Virus record (IMG/VR): IMGVR_UViG_3300046004_000780
Span: 1 to 38,044 of that record
Length of the DNA: 38,044 nucleotides
From: a virus
Strand: one strand, 5' to 3'
Shown here: positions 29,946 through 36,550 of the stretch, one piece after another
Layout of the letters: the number at the start of each line of letters is the position of its first letter
Numbering within the stretch: position 1 is the stretch's first letter
The notes under the pieces: generated by a model
Told to the model about the DNA's origin: nothing
Seen by the model: the letters and a program-made list of their open reading frames with translations, nothing else
The model's database searches: none
Translations under genes and position numbers: made by a program

Positions 29946-30563
29946 TTAAGCGATACCAAGACTTGTTGTCGCTTCCGCTTGACCGTTATAACGACCCTTA
30001 GCCGCATAACTAGCAAAATCAGGAACAGCCGCGTGCCTAAAGAAAACCACTTGCCCGCACTTCATCCCTGTTTCAATAGTAAGCAGATGTTTTTGAGTTA
30101 CGTTTTTAAATTCCAGCGTGAGTTTTGATCCATTCCATCCCGCATCACACCAGCCAGCATTAAGGTGGTCTAAACCATTCCTTGCCATGCTTGATTTGAG
30201 TTTATATTCAGCAGAAATATTGTTAGGCAGGTTGAATATTTCCCGACTACTAGCTAGGATAAATTCGTTTGGTTCGATGGTAAAACCATATTCCGACATA
30301 ACGTAGCGCTTCATAGCGATGCTTTCTTTTTTAGCCAGATTGATAGGGTTATTTAACTTTGGATCTGCCTCGATCATGATGATGTTATCCAAGGTTATGT
30401 CGATGCTCGCCGCATTAATGTTCGACATATCCGCTGTTATTATTCCTTTACTCACCAACTCAACTAGCTCGTCATAAGCCAAGATGGATCTGCCGTGCAC
30501 TTTCTTTTCAAAACAGGCGATTGCCCAGCCGAATATTTTTTTAAATGAGTATACGTTCATCAT
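29946..30563 (-). CDS. dCTP deaminase / dUTPase-family protein
   Basis: Encodes 205 residues, slightly longer than bacterial Dcd (193). Motifs: ILAYDELVELVSKGII, INAASIDITLDN, FILASSREIFNLPNNISAEY, KLKSSMARNGL (SSxxRxG box), AGWCDAGWNGSKLTLEF. These belong to the homotrimeric dCTP deaminase/dUTPase fold; the short Y/G-rich C-terminus (KGRYNGQAEATTS) corresponds to the nucleotide-covering arm. It would convert dCTP to dUTP or dUMP, shifting nucleotide pools towards thymidine synthesis. The start has AAAGGAAA upstream. Confidence 0.82.
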   Translation of the reverse strand: MMNVYSFKKIFGWAIACFEKKVHGRSILAYDELVELVSKGIITADMSNINAASIDITLDNIIMIEADPKLNNPINLAKKESIAMKRYVMSEYGFTIEPNEFILASSREIFNLPNNISAEYKLKSSMARNGLDHLNAGWCDAGWNGSKLTLEFKNVTQKHLLTIETGMKCGQVVFFRHAAVPDFASYAAKGRYNGQAEATTSLGIA

Positions 30564-30786
30564 TTTCCTTTATGGTTTCAAGTACGTTTAAGCGCCTAGT
30601 GGCGTTGTAAATTATTTTGTTCAGCTCGCGGATCTCAGTCGTGTTATCTTTTCCGCCGATCCGGTAACACGCTTTGAAGATCTCGCCACGCCAAAAAGGC
30701 ATGTCTTTATGCTCAATTAAATCAGCCAACGTTTCAGCGCCCACTGGTACGTCGTAGTAATCAGTTCTTCCACCATTGTTTTGCAT
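30541..30786 (-). CDS. DUF3310-like nucleotide-metabolism associated protein
   Basis: Encodes 81 residues. YYDVPVGAETLADLIEHKDM, PFWRGEIFKACYRIGGKDNT and EIRELNKIIYNATRRL follow the small phage family often located beside nucleotide kinases and deaminases (DUF3310 type). A strong GGAGG precedes the start, and TAATG couples it to RusA. It overlaps the dCTP deaminase gene by 23 bases. Molecular role unknown. Confidence 0.65.
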   Translation of the reverse strand: MQNNGGRTDYYDVPVGAETLADLIEHKDMPFWRGEIFKACYRIGGKDNTTEIRELNKIIYNATRRLNVLETIKENDERILI

Positions 30787-31151
30787 TAAACCTCCGTTAT
30801 TCTCACCAAGACCTGCCCGCCCTCAACTTTGAAGCCTCTAATTACTCTAAGGCTGTCAATTTGTTCATCGTCAGCCCATAAGCTCGCTTTTGTTAGCGCG
30901 TCAAATGTAGCTTTGATTCGATTATCAATGTCGTACCTCCTAAGCGTTGGCGGGTTTAAAATAAGATCCACCGATAAGCGACCGCAAAAATACGGCAATG
31001 ATTTATCAGCGCAAATAATCGTATTAACTGACTTAATAAAGTCCTGACCCTCCTTGCTGATATAAATTTGCGCCCGCTTACCAATGACGCGATGCTTCCA
31101 ATAGTGATTAATTGATGGCGCCCACGGCAAAGCAAACTCAACAATTCTCAT
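30786..31151 (-). CDS. rusA: RusA-family Holliday junction resolvase
   Basis: Encodes 121 residues from MRIVEFALPWAPSINHYWKH (a GTG two codons earlier also opens the frame). The metal-binding Asp set is visible: D74 and D76 in YDIDNRIK and D94/D95 and D99 in WADDEQID, matching the RusA pattern. It resolves recombination or replication junctions before packaging. The start overlaps the upstream zinc-protein stop as ATGA. Confidence 0.92.
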   Translation of the reverse strand: MRIVEFALPWAPSINHYWKHRVIGKRAQIYISKEGQDFIKSVNTIICADKSLPYFCGRLSVDLILNPPTLRRYDIDNRIKATFDALTKASLWADDEQIDSLRVIRGFKVEGGQVLVRITEV

Positions 31152-31309
31152 TTGCACCTAGCCTTATGTAACTCAATTAATGAGTCGCATTTCTGACAAA
31201 TAAACTTGCCGCTTTCGGTTATTACCTTTGCTTTTTCTTTTTTAAAATGAAAGCAAGATCTGCAATTAAATAACTTCTCCGGCATGTTCATCACTCTATC
31301 GCTAATCAT
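31148..31309 (-). CDS. 53-residue zinc-ribbon protein
   Basis: A short ATG frame encodes MISDRVMNMPEKLFNCRSCF and continues to RCK. It holds CRSC (16-19) and CQKC (38-41), 18 residues apart, so it is a likely CxxC-CxxC zinc ribbon. Its ATG overlaps the stop of the 27-aa ORF and its TGA overlaps the rusA ATG, both as ATGA, so it is a coupled operon member. Possibly a DNA-binding helper; no family assigned. Confidence 0.65.
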   Translation of the reverse strand: MISDRVMNMPEKLFNCRSCFHFKKEKAKVITESGKFICQKCDSLIELHKARCK

Positions 31310-31389
31310 TGCTTAATCACCATCTCCCGTAGGGCTTTTCCTTCTCGTAAATCTTCTCGTAATTCTTCTCGTAAATCTTTACTCATCAT
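31306..31389 (-). CDS. 27-residue LRE-repeat peptide
   Basis: Encodes MMSKDLREELREDLREGKAL and EMVIKQ. It is built on three 12-bp DNA repeats (TTACGAGAAGAx) that give DLREE, LRED and LREG, a charged amphipathic helix. It fills the gap between the TraR-like gene and the zinc-ribbon gene exactly, with ATGA overlaps on both sides. The small size makes it uncertain as a product; it may serve only to carry ribosomes between genes. Confidence 0.45.
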   Translation of the reverse strand: MMSKDLREELREDLREGKALREMVIKQ

Positions 31390-31616
31390 CTACCCGCCTT
31401 TTCTTTAGTTTCTTTGATTTGCTGGCAGTAAATACATCGAACCGCGTTGACCGCTTCAATGCGTAAATTAGTAATCAAATCGCCGCAATCGATACAGATC
31501 CGGTTGCCATCATTATCAAAATCTGGCTGTTCCTTTTGTCGGTTTTGATGGCATTTGATAACCAAGTTCCGCGCCATTTCTTCTTGATGCTCGGCTTGGT
31601 CGGCAATGTCGCTCAT
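31386..31616 (-). CDS. TraR/DksA-type zinc-finger protein
   Basis: Encodes 76 residues, the TraR size. The C4 zinc finger is CIDCGDLI (C41, C44) and CIYCQQIKE (C61, C64). The N-terminal helix MSDIADQAEHQEEMARNLVI corresponds to the TraR/DksA helix that enters the RNA-polymerase secondary channel. Phage members can redirect host transcription. It is coupled by ATGA overlaps to both small neighbours. Confidence 0.85.
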   Translation of the reverse strand: MSDIADQAEHQEEMARNLVIKCHQNRQKEQPDFDNDGNRICIDCGDLITNLRIEAVNAVRCIYCQQIKETKEKAGR

Positions 31617-31756
31617 TTGAAAGCCCGACTTGCCGAACAGATCAACCCGCTGATTGCCAGCACAAAAAGCAACACAACTGAAAAAGTTATAAATAAGCCG
31701 CCTATCATGATGCTCAAGCCTCCGGTAATAATTTGTCTGACAAAATTAGCAATCAT
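31613..31756 (-). CDS. 47-residue membrane protein
   Basis: A short frame encodes MIANFVRQIITGGLSIMIGG followed by LFITFSVVLLFVLAISGLIC. One strong transmembrane segment of about 22 residues follows an amphipathic N-terminus. The ATG shares a base with the SSB stop (TAATG) and its TGA overlaps the TraR-like ATG. It could be a superinfection-exclusion or membrane-anchored phage factor, which is a guess from topology only. Confidence 0.55.
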   Translation of the reverse strand: MIANFVRQIITGGLSIMIGGLFITFSVVLLFVLAISGLICSASRAFK

Positions 31757-32190
31757 TAAAAAGGTATATCGTCAAAATAAGGCGCTTCCGGCATTTTGCT
31801 GGGTGATGCTTGACGCTGAGGTGCTGGCGCGTTATTGCTTTGGGTAGCACCACCGTCTTGCGGTCTTGAATCCAGCATAACCATAGAGTCAGCAACGATC
31901 TCAGTCGTGTATCGCTCAACTCCACTGTTGTCCGTCCATTTCTGAGTTTTGAGTCGCCCCTCGATATAAACCTTGCTGCCTTTCTTCAAATACTGACTAG
32001 CAATTTCAGCAGTACGACCAAATAAAGCGACCCTGTGAAATTCAACTTCTTCTTTTTTTTCATTAGTGGTTTTATCAACCCACCGACGATTAGTTGCCAC
32101 ATTTATAGTTGCCGCAAAACCGCCATTATTTAAAGTTCTCAGTTCAATATCTTGGCAAACATTTCCAATAATTTGTGCTTTATTCAACAT
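31756..32190 (-). CDS. ssb: Single-stranded DNA-binding protein
   Basis: Encodes 144 residues. OB-fold typical of SSB: MLNKAQIIGNVCQDIELRTL, VATNRRWVDKTTNEKKEEVE, FHRVALFGRTAEIASQYLKK, GSKVYIEGRLKTQKWTDNSG. The disordered linker (PAPQRQASPSKMPEAP) ends with the acidic tip YFDDIPF that recruits partners. AGGAGA precedes the ATG. It probably works with RecT/RecE and replication proteins. Confidence 0.95.
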   Translation of the reverse strand: MLNKAQIIGNVCQDIELRTLNNGGFAATINVATNRRWVDKTTNEKKEEVEFHRVALFGRTAEIASQYLKKGSKVYIEGRLKTQKWTDNSGVERYTTEIVADSMVMLDSRPQDGGATQSNNAPAPQRQASPSKMPEAPYFDDIPF

Positions 32191-32196
32191 GCTTTT

Positions 32197-32445
32197 TTAT
32201 CTCCTAAATTGAGTGTTTTGTCGCTTTTTTAGCAACTTTTCGCGCTCGTTGTTAGCCGCTTCCTTTATTTTTAAAACAAATTCTTTGCCCTTTTTTAGCT
32301 CCAGATTTCTAATATATTCCCGCCCCCAGTTTGGGTTTTTATTGATCGCCTGAGCCAGTCCAATTATTTTTTCCTGCTCCCATATTTCTTCTTGTTTTTT
32401 GCAATAATTCCCTTGACGCGATAATTGTGAGTCGGTAAGATTCAT
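32197..32445 (-). CDS. Small charged protein of unknown function
   Basis: Encodes 82 residues, rich in Lys, Glu and Asn (YCKKQEEIWEQEKIIGLAQA). It is probably helical with a basic C-terminus (EREKLLKKRQNTQFRR). It lies between the P-like gene and ssb in the replication operon. No family recognised; possibly a replication accessory factor. Confidence 0.55.
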   Translation of the reverse strand: MNLTDSQLSRQGNYCKKQEEIWEQEKIIGLAQAINKNPNWGREYIRNLELKKGKEFVLKIKEAANNEREKLLKKRQNTQFRR

Positions 32446-32460
32446 TAAGCGTTTGAACAG

Positions 32461-32958
32461 TTAGCCCTTTTTAAATTGCCCAGCCTGATAATTGTTTCCG
32501 CAATCATCGGGCTTTTTATTGCTTATCATTTCTTTAATTATGCTCATAGCGGCACGCTTTACCTCTGGGTCAACCATTGGGCTTGGTAATCGACTAAACG
32601 CTTTGTAAGCCGCTCTGTTCTGCTCAGGTAAGCTACTTCCACCCATTCCTGCGGATCTAAATTCAGCGATACTTGGCGCCCATACAAATTCTTTACGGCA
32701 TTTATCCAGCGCTTTTTTGATTTGATCGCCTGACATACCCGCTAAACCCTCCGCCCACTCACCGCGCGCAATATCAACATCGCTTTCAGAGTGGAACTGA
32801 GAAGTCCATTTGTTCAGATAAATCCCGTGCATCTTCTTGAAAATCGAATCGACCCACAGCATAGGCAACTGAGGTTTTAAGGTTCTTGTCGAATATTCCG
32901 CTGATGACGGCGCTATTACTTCGCCCTGTGTTTTTATAAACTGACTGATTGGTTTCAT
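32461..32958 (-). CDS. Replication protein P-like (helicase loader)
   Basis: Encodes 165 residues. WVDSIFKKMHGIYLNKWTSQ, ARGEWAEGLAGMSGDQIKKA and KCRKEFVWAPSIAEFR are the conserved features of lambda P-like proteins, which bring host DnaB helicase to the origin. It is shorter than lambda P (233). GGGCTAACA precedes the ATG, which lies 172 bases inside the end of the O-like gene. The TAA stop lies within another GGGCTAAC. Confidence 0.8.
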   Translation of the reverse strand: MKPISQFIKTQGEVIAPSSAEYSTRTLKPQLPMLWVDSIFKKMHGIYLNKWTSQFHSESDVDIARGEWAEGLAGMSGDQIKKALDKCRKEFVWAPSIAEFRSAGMGGSSLPEQNRAAYKAFSRLPSPMVDPEVKRAAMSIIKEMISNKKPDDCGNNYQAGQFKKG

Positions 32959-33580
32959 TGTTAGCCCTGTTTGAATCTCGTTTAGCCCAAGTTACAACCG
33001 CTGATTTCCAACATTTCATTTTTGCTTTGGCTTGACCCACGACCCAGCCATTGCTTTCATAATGTGCAAAGAAAGTTTCAGGATCGATGTTGTAGTTTTT
33101 TAAAATGCAGAAGTCGGTTATTTCTTGAAGTGATGGTTTAGAAAAGTTGATGTTATTAACTTTTATTTTTTTAACTTTTTCGATGTTATCTTTAAGTTCT
33201 GTATCTGTTCTGTTCTGTTCTGTTCTGTTCTGAGGCGTTACTGGAACGTTACAAACATCAACTACATCAATTTTCTTTCTAGCGCGATGCCTTGCAACCC
33301 GCTCTGTACTTGAATCTGAAGCAAATTGGCGCTTATCCCAGTTGAGCAATTTATTTGATGTGTCAATGAATCCCCTATCAATGAACATCGATTTTGTCAT
33401 CAACCAATCATCAACTGTAATTCGAAGTTGAAACGATACCTCTGAATCATGTAACGTTTCATAACCGTTACTTCTTGAACACATCAACATTAGTAAACGG
33501 CGCTGATCCACTTCGCACATCATCTGCACTTTCGGATCATCAAGAACGCACCCGTAAAGGCGAAACCAAGCATTAGCCAT
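32786..33580 (-). CDS. Replication initiator O-like protein
   Basis: Encodes 264 residues from MANAWFRLYGCVLDDPKVQM. The N-terminal winged-helix domain (about 1-90, VDQRRLLMLMCSRSNGYETL, FQLRITVDDWLMTKSMFIDRG, LLNWDKRQFASDSSTERVARH) is typical of phage O/DnaT-type initiators. A low-complexity QNRTEQNRTDTE linker is coded by a pentanucleotide repeat. The second domain (PSLQEITDFCILKNYNIDPE, FFAHYESNGWVVGQAKAKMK, CWKSAVVTWAKR) matches the DnaT-like C-terminal domain. Origin iterons would be expected nearby, but none were recognised by eye. The last 58 codons overlap the P-like gene in another frame. Confidence 0.82.
   Translation of the reverse strand: MANAWFRLYGCVLDDPKVQMMCEVDQRRLLMLMCSRSNGYETLHDSEVSFQLRITVDDWLMTKSMFIDRGFIDTSNKLLNWDKRQFASDSSTERVARHRARKKIDVVDVCNVPVTPQNRTEQNRTDTELKDNIEKVKKIKVNNINFSKPSLQEITDFCILKNYNIDPETFFAHYESNGWVVGQAKAKMKCWKSAVVTWAKRDSNRANNETNQSVYKNTGRSNSAVISGIFDKNLKTSVAYAVGRFDFQEDARDLSEQMDFSVPL
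33204..33232 (+). repeat. Pentanucleotide tandem repeat (TCTGT)5.8
   Basis: Five full TCTGT units plus TCTG run through the O-like gene. Since 5 is not a multiple of 3, gain or loss of one unit would shift the reading frame and remove the C-terminal domain. The repeat encodes the NRTEQNRT linker. Confidence 0.85.
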
Positions 33581-33812
33581 AATTGCCGCCCATACTTCCA
33601 AAAAATTCAGGATGCAAAAGTTGGCAACTAACGCCTGTCAATTTCTCCACTTTCGGGCAATGCTTGATAGGCACGCCTGTTTTCTTCCAAAGCCGAACCG
33701 TTACCCTGTTCAGCCCAAATTCACGCGCTAAAGCAGAAGCACTTGGATAAGTTTCTATAGCGGTTACAGCGGCTTTTATTGCTATTTCCCTATTTTTAGT
33801 ACTATTATTCAT
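33573..33812 (-). CDS. Cro-like HTH regulator (YdaS type)
   Basis: Encodes 79 residues. The helix-turn-helix is ASALAREFGLNRVTVRLWKK, followed by TGVPIKHCPKVEKLTGVSCQ and LLHPEFF, the pattern of YdaS/Cro-like regulators. AGAGGAG precedes the ATG. It is divergent from the CI-like gene and first in the leftward replication operon, as Cro in lambda. It overlaps the O-like gene by 8 bases. Confidence 0.85.
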   Translation of the reverse strand: MNNSTKNREIAIKAAVTAIETYPSASALAREFGLNRVTVRLWKKTGVPIKHCPKVEKLTGVSCQLLHPEFFGSMGGNYG

Positions 33813-34071
33813 TTCTAGTTTCTCCTCTGATATGTAATATTTTTTATTACAAAAGACATATTATTATTGTCGACCAACTATGTCCAACCTTTTTTTAAAA
33901 AAAGGCTTTAAAAATAATTGTATTTTTTTTAAAATTGCACGCTCATTCACTAGTTAAATTTTATTTAGCGACTATATTTATTTCTGACAAATGAAATATA
34001 TTTTTTTAATACTGAACCTTGTAAAGAAAAAATGATCGAATGAAATGTAAAAAACAAAAGGGCTAACAAAA
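33813..34071. promoter_or_regulatory. Divergent promoter/operator region of the lysis-lysogeny switch
   Basis: This AT-rich region separates the Cro-like and CI-like genes. Leftward promoter candidate: TTGGAC (33887-33882), 17 bases, ATAATA (33864-33859). Rightward candidate: CTGACA (33984-33989), 17 bases, TAATAC (34007-34012). Operator-like palindromes: TGTAATA-5-TATTACA at 33833-33851 and GACA-9-TGTC at 33855-33871, the second overlapping the leftward -10. CCTTTTTTTAAAAAAAGG (33888-33905) is a palindrome with no stable loop. Confidence 0.6.
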
Positions 34072-34449
34072 ATGAAAACGCAGTTGCAAATTAATTTAGA
34101 AAAATATATGGCAATAAAAGGGCTGAACGCTCCAGCTTTTGCAAAGTTGGCAGGAGTTGAACGGCAGTCTGTTTACTCGTGGCTAAACGGGCAAAATATG
34201 CCGATTGATAAACTGTTTGAGATAGCAGAAATTTTAGGCTGTTCAGCGCAAACTTTATTGTTTGGCGCTTCCCCGATCAACTCATCATTATTGGCAGAAG
34301 CAATAACAATCACTGAAAAATCACTGAGTAATAGGGTGGTTGATATAGGCAAGAAAGCGGATCTAATCGCCTATATTTATATAGAGTTAGCAGATGGTAA
34401 TCAACTAGACGACCTAAAACTGCGACGGCTAGTTGATCTAATGAGGTAG
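34072..34449 (+). CDS. CI-like HTH repressor without peptidase domain
   Basis: Encodes 125 residues. N-terminal XRE-type helix-turn-helix (INLEKYMAIKGLNAPAFAKL, AGVERQSVYSWLNGQNMPI, KLFEIAEILGCSAQTLLFG). The remaining 60 residues (helical, KADLIAYIYIELADGNQLDD) carry no LexA-type Ser/Lys peptidase, so induction by RecA-stimulated self-cleavage is not expected; an antirepressor or other route is likelier. GGGCTAACAAAA precedes the ATG. It is the only rightward gene in the switch region and converges with the AlpA-like gene. Confidence 0.85.
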   Translation: MKTQLQINLEKYMAIKGLNAPAFAKLAGVERQSVYSWLNGQNMPIDKLFEIAEILGCSAQTLLFGASPINSSLLAEAITITEKSLSNRVVDIGKKADLIAYIYIELADGNQLDDLKLRRLVDLMR

Positions 34450-34453
34450 TTGA

Positions 34454-34699
34454 TTAAGCCATATCCATATCTATCATCATGTCTTTTGCTCTTAGATGCA
34501 TATAAGCAAGAACCTCAGAATGTCGCCATCTTAAAGGGGAACGAATGAACGGAAGTGGAAAGCGGCTATCTTTCTTTTTTAAGCGATAAAAAGCGGGTCT
34601 GCTTAAATTCAAAGCATCTTGACAATGTTTTGCCGTCACAAAGCGCGGTAATAAATCATTCAAATTAGGTAAGGTTTCGTCGTGTTTTTTTTGGTTCAT
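34454..34699 (-). CDS. AlpA-like HTH protein / possible excisionase
   Basis: Encodes 81 residues. FVTAKHCQDALNLSRPAFYR, LKKKDSRFPLPFIRSPLRWR and HSEVLAYMHLRA follow the AlpA/excisionase MerR-type winged helix pattern. Such proteins control integrase or act as directionality factors. It follows recT in the leftward operon and ends 4 bases from the converging repressor gene. The role as excisionase is inference. Confidence 0.72.
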   Translation of the reverse strand: MNQKKHDETLPNLNDLLPRFVTAKHCQDALNLSRPAFYRLKKKDSRFPLPFIRSPLRWRHSEVLAYMHLRAKDMMIDMDMA

Positions 34700-34718
34700 G
34701 ATTTTTTATCCTATAGAA

Positions 34719-35549
34719 TTAAGCGGCTACAGTGGCGGCGCCAGAAGCGATGTGCGAGTTAATATCAAAGTCAGTTTTATCGGTCACTGTTCCCTCGATA
34801 ATTACGCCAGTTTCAGCAGTCTTTTTATAATCAACTGATTCCCCGATTTCGCCTTTGTCATCAAACCTGATGCCATAAGATGCTCGGTCATCACCTAACG
34901 GAAGCATCTTAGCGAGTTTTTTAATAGCGGTTTTCTTCGCCATTTCCGCATACCAATCCGCCCAAATATGCTCAGGCTTACCAGCATTTTTTTGGTTCTG
35001 TGATTTCATTCGCGACTTTTCAATAATCTTTTTAGAAACAAAATCTGAGTATTCATCCCCTGTGGTTGAATTGCGCGCAACAACAAACACGCCGCGAATA
35101 TTCTGGTAAACCCAGTTGTTGTTATCTTCCTCCCGCCCATCCAGATCCGGAACGAATGAAACCTTGTTATCCCATCCATCAAATTCAATACTAAATTGAT
35201 CGGTGGAGTAAACCGGAAACGCTTTCACCAGCCAACCCGCGCGAAATAATAACTGCACAAAGCCACGGTAGCCGATTTGTAACTGTACTGAATCTCTAAA
35301 CGGCACTAAATAGGCTTGTCCTAAGTTCTTGTCAGGGTTCAGATCCAGTTGAGCAATACCGATCAACGCATTAATAATAGATGCCGCCGAGCAACTAGCT
35401 AACGCGGGATCTGTGGCGATATGAAAAGATGCCGCCATAAAATGATCAGCGCGCTCCTTAGTGGATAAAAGTGATTTTACTGAATTACGCGCCGATAAAA
35501 TTCCCGCGCTGATTTCTTGTTGTCTTAGTTGTATTTGCGTAGCCATTTT
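34719..35549 (-). CDS. recT: RecT-family single-strand annealing protein
   Basis: Encodes 276 residues from MATQIQLRQQEISAGILSAR; GAGAGAG upstream decides this start over a frame beginning 11 codons earlier. Typical RecT features: DPALASCSAASIINALIGIAQL, LNPDKNLGQAYLVPFRDSVQ, IGYRGFVQLLFRAG, then WADWYAEMAKKTAIKKLAKM. It anneals single strands made by the adjacent nuclease. Confidence 0.95.
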   Translation of the reverse strand, partial: KMATQIQLRQQEISAGILSARNSVKSLLSTKERADHFMAASFHIATDPALASCSAASIINALIGIAQLDLNPDKNLGQAYLVPFRDSVQLQIGYRGFVQLLFRAGWLVKAFPVYSTDQFSIEFDGWDNKVSFVPDLDGREEDNNNWVYQNIRGVFVVARNSTTGDEYSDFVSKKIIEKSRMKSQNQKNAGKPEHIWADWYAEMAKKTAIKKLAKMLPLGDDRASYGIRFDDKGEIGESVDYKKTAETGVIIEGTVTDKTDFDINSHIASGAATVAA

Positions 35550-35571
35550 TTTCTCTCTCTTTTTAGTAAAA

Positions 35572-36348
35572 TTAATTATCAAATGCCGATGTTTCGTGCA
35601 TTATTTTCGCCGTACCATTCAGTAAATATTCGCGATAACCCGCCAGCATTTTGTCGATGTCATAATGCGCCGACTCTAACGACTCCGGTTTCAATTCGCG
35701 GATCTTGACCATGTGTGGCGCGGATTTCTCAACGAATACAAAAACGAATTTTTTAGCGGGTAAGCCCAGTAAATTAAGCACCCTCAAATACCACGCCGCC
35801 GAATAGTGATAGTTATAAGCAGTAATTGACTTCCTGATTCCATACTCGGAAATGTCGTTAGTGGTTTTAATATCAACCACCAACCCGTGTTGCTCGATGT
35901 AGTAATCAGGTCGGCATTTAACGATTACGCCATCATCATCAGCAAAGTAGCTAGACTCAGCGACACCATCGCGCAATATACCGCCAGCAATCGAGTTGAC
36001 GTTTAAAGCCATAGTGGTTGCTGATAGATAATCTTCCGCTTTAATTACCGACTTGCCTTGAGCGTCAGCTTCAAACACCTCCTTTGCGGCTTTTCCCTCC
36101 TTAGTTCTTCCATCCATAACAGGCATAACAACAAATTCGTCAGCCGTCTTGTGAGGTTCAAGTATCAATGAATGAACCAGACTGCCGAAACTGAACGTGC
36201 TAGAGTCGCCAAACTTGAAAAGATCCTTGCAAGCCAGATGCACTGGGCTTTCTTTGAGTAATTTTAAGTTCGACGATGAAACGCCACCAGCGGCATGGTA
36301 CTCGCTGTTTGTCATATCCAATTTGCCGTGTAATTTAGTCATCTCCAC
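35572..36348 (-). CDS. RecE-type exonuclease (PD-(D/E)XK)
   Basis: Encodes 258 residues, the size of a RecE C-terminal nuclease domain. Motifs: EYHAAGGVSSSNLKLLKESP, FSFGSLVHSLILEP (helix with conserved H), VIVKCRPDYYIEQHGLVVDIKT where D and the DIKT (D-x-K) provide the catalytic site, and SAAWYLRVLNLLG. It degrades DNA ends 5'-3' to feed RecT. It ends 23 bases before the recT start with no gene between, and one base separates it from the upstream membrane-protein gene. Confidence 0.85.
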   Translation of the reverse strand: MEMTKLHGKLDMTNSEYHAAGGVSSSNLKLLKESPVHLACKDLFKFGDSSTFSFGSLVHSLILEPHKTADEFVVMPVMDGRTKEGKAAKEVFEADAQGKSVIKAEDYLSATTMALNVNSIAGGILRDGVAESSYFADDDGVIVKCRPDYYIEQHGLVVDIKTTNDISEYGIRKSITAYNYHYSAAWYLRVLNLLGLPAKKFVFVFVEKSAPHMVKIRELKPESLESAHYDIDKMLAGYREYLLNGTAKIMHETSAFDN

Positions 36349-36483
36349 TCACCCCACCAACTTAAACAGCAAATAAGTAAGAGCCGTTGCGATAACTAAC
36401 AAACGGTTGTGCTTGCGCGCTTCTGTTCTAGCGTTGTAAAGCACCCATGAGCGGTCAGCAAAATCTTTATTTAGTAAGTTCAT
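36349..36483 (-). CDS. 44-residue membrane protein
   Basis: From the ATG with AAAGGAA upstream, the frame encodes MNLLNKDFADRSWVLYNART, then EARKHNRLLVIATALTYLLF and KLVG. One transmembrane segment lies at the C-terminus. A longer frame extends upstream through a terminator and into the DUF932 gene and is not credible. One base separates it from the exonuclease gene. Function unknown. Confidence 0.5.
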   Translation of the reverse strand: MNLLNKDFADRSWVLYNARTEARKHNRLLVIATALTYLLFKLVG

Positions 36484-36501
36484 TTTATTTTTTCCTTTTA
36501 G

Positions 36502-36527
36502 AAAAAGACCCTGCCATAAGACAGGGT
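36502..36527 (-). terminator. Terminator or attenuator after the DUF932 gene
   Basis: On the minus strand, ACCCTG-8-CAGGGT (36527-36522 and 36513-36508) is followed by CTTTTTC. This is a compact rho-independent hairpin between the DUF932 gene and the recET genes. It would let the DUF932 gene be expressed more strongly than, or separately from, the recombination genes. Confidence 0.7.
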
Positions 36528-36550
36528 TGAGGCTTCGGAGCAATAATTGT

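Noticed and set aside
29918-30016. N-terminal extension of the Mor-like protein
   Set aside because: The extra 33 codons lie mostly in the dCTP deaminase gene, are Arg/Lys-rich shadow sequence, and the internal ATG matches the family start.
33888-33905. Rho-independent terminator at CCTTTTTTTAAAAAAAGG
   Set aside because: The palindrome has no loop and is almost all A-T pairs; it lies in a promoter region and is unlikely to form a stable hairpin.
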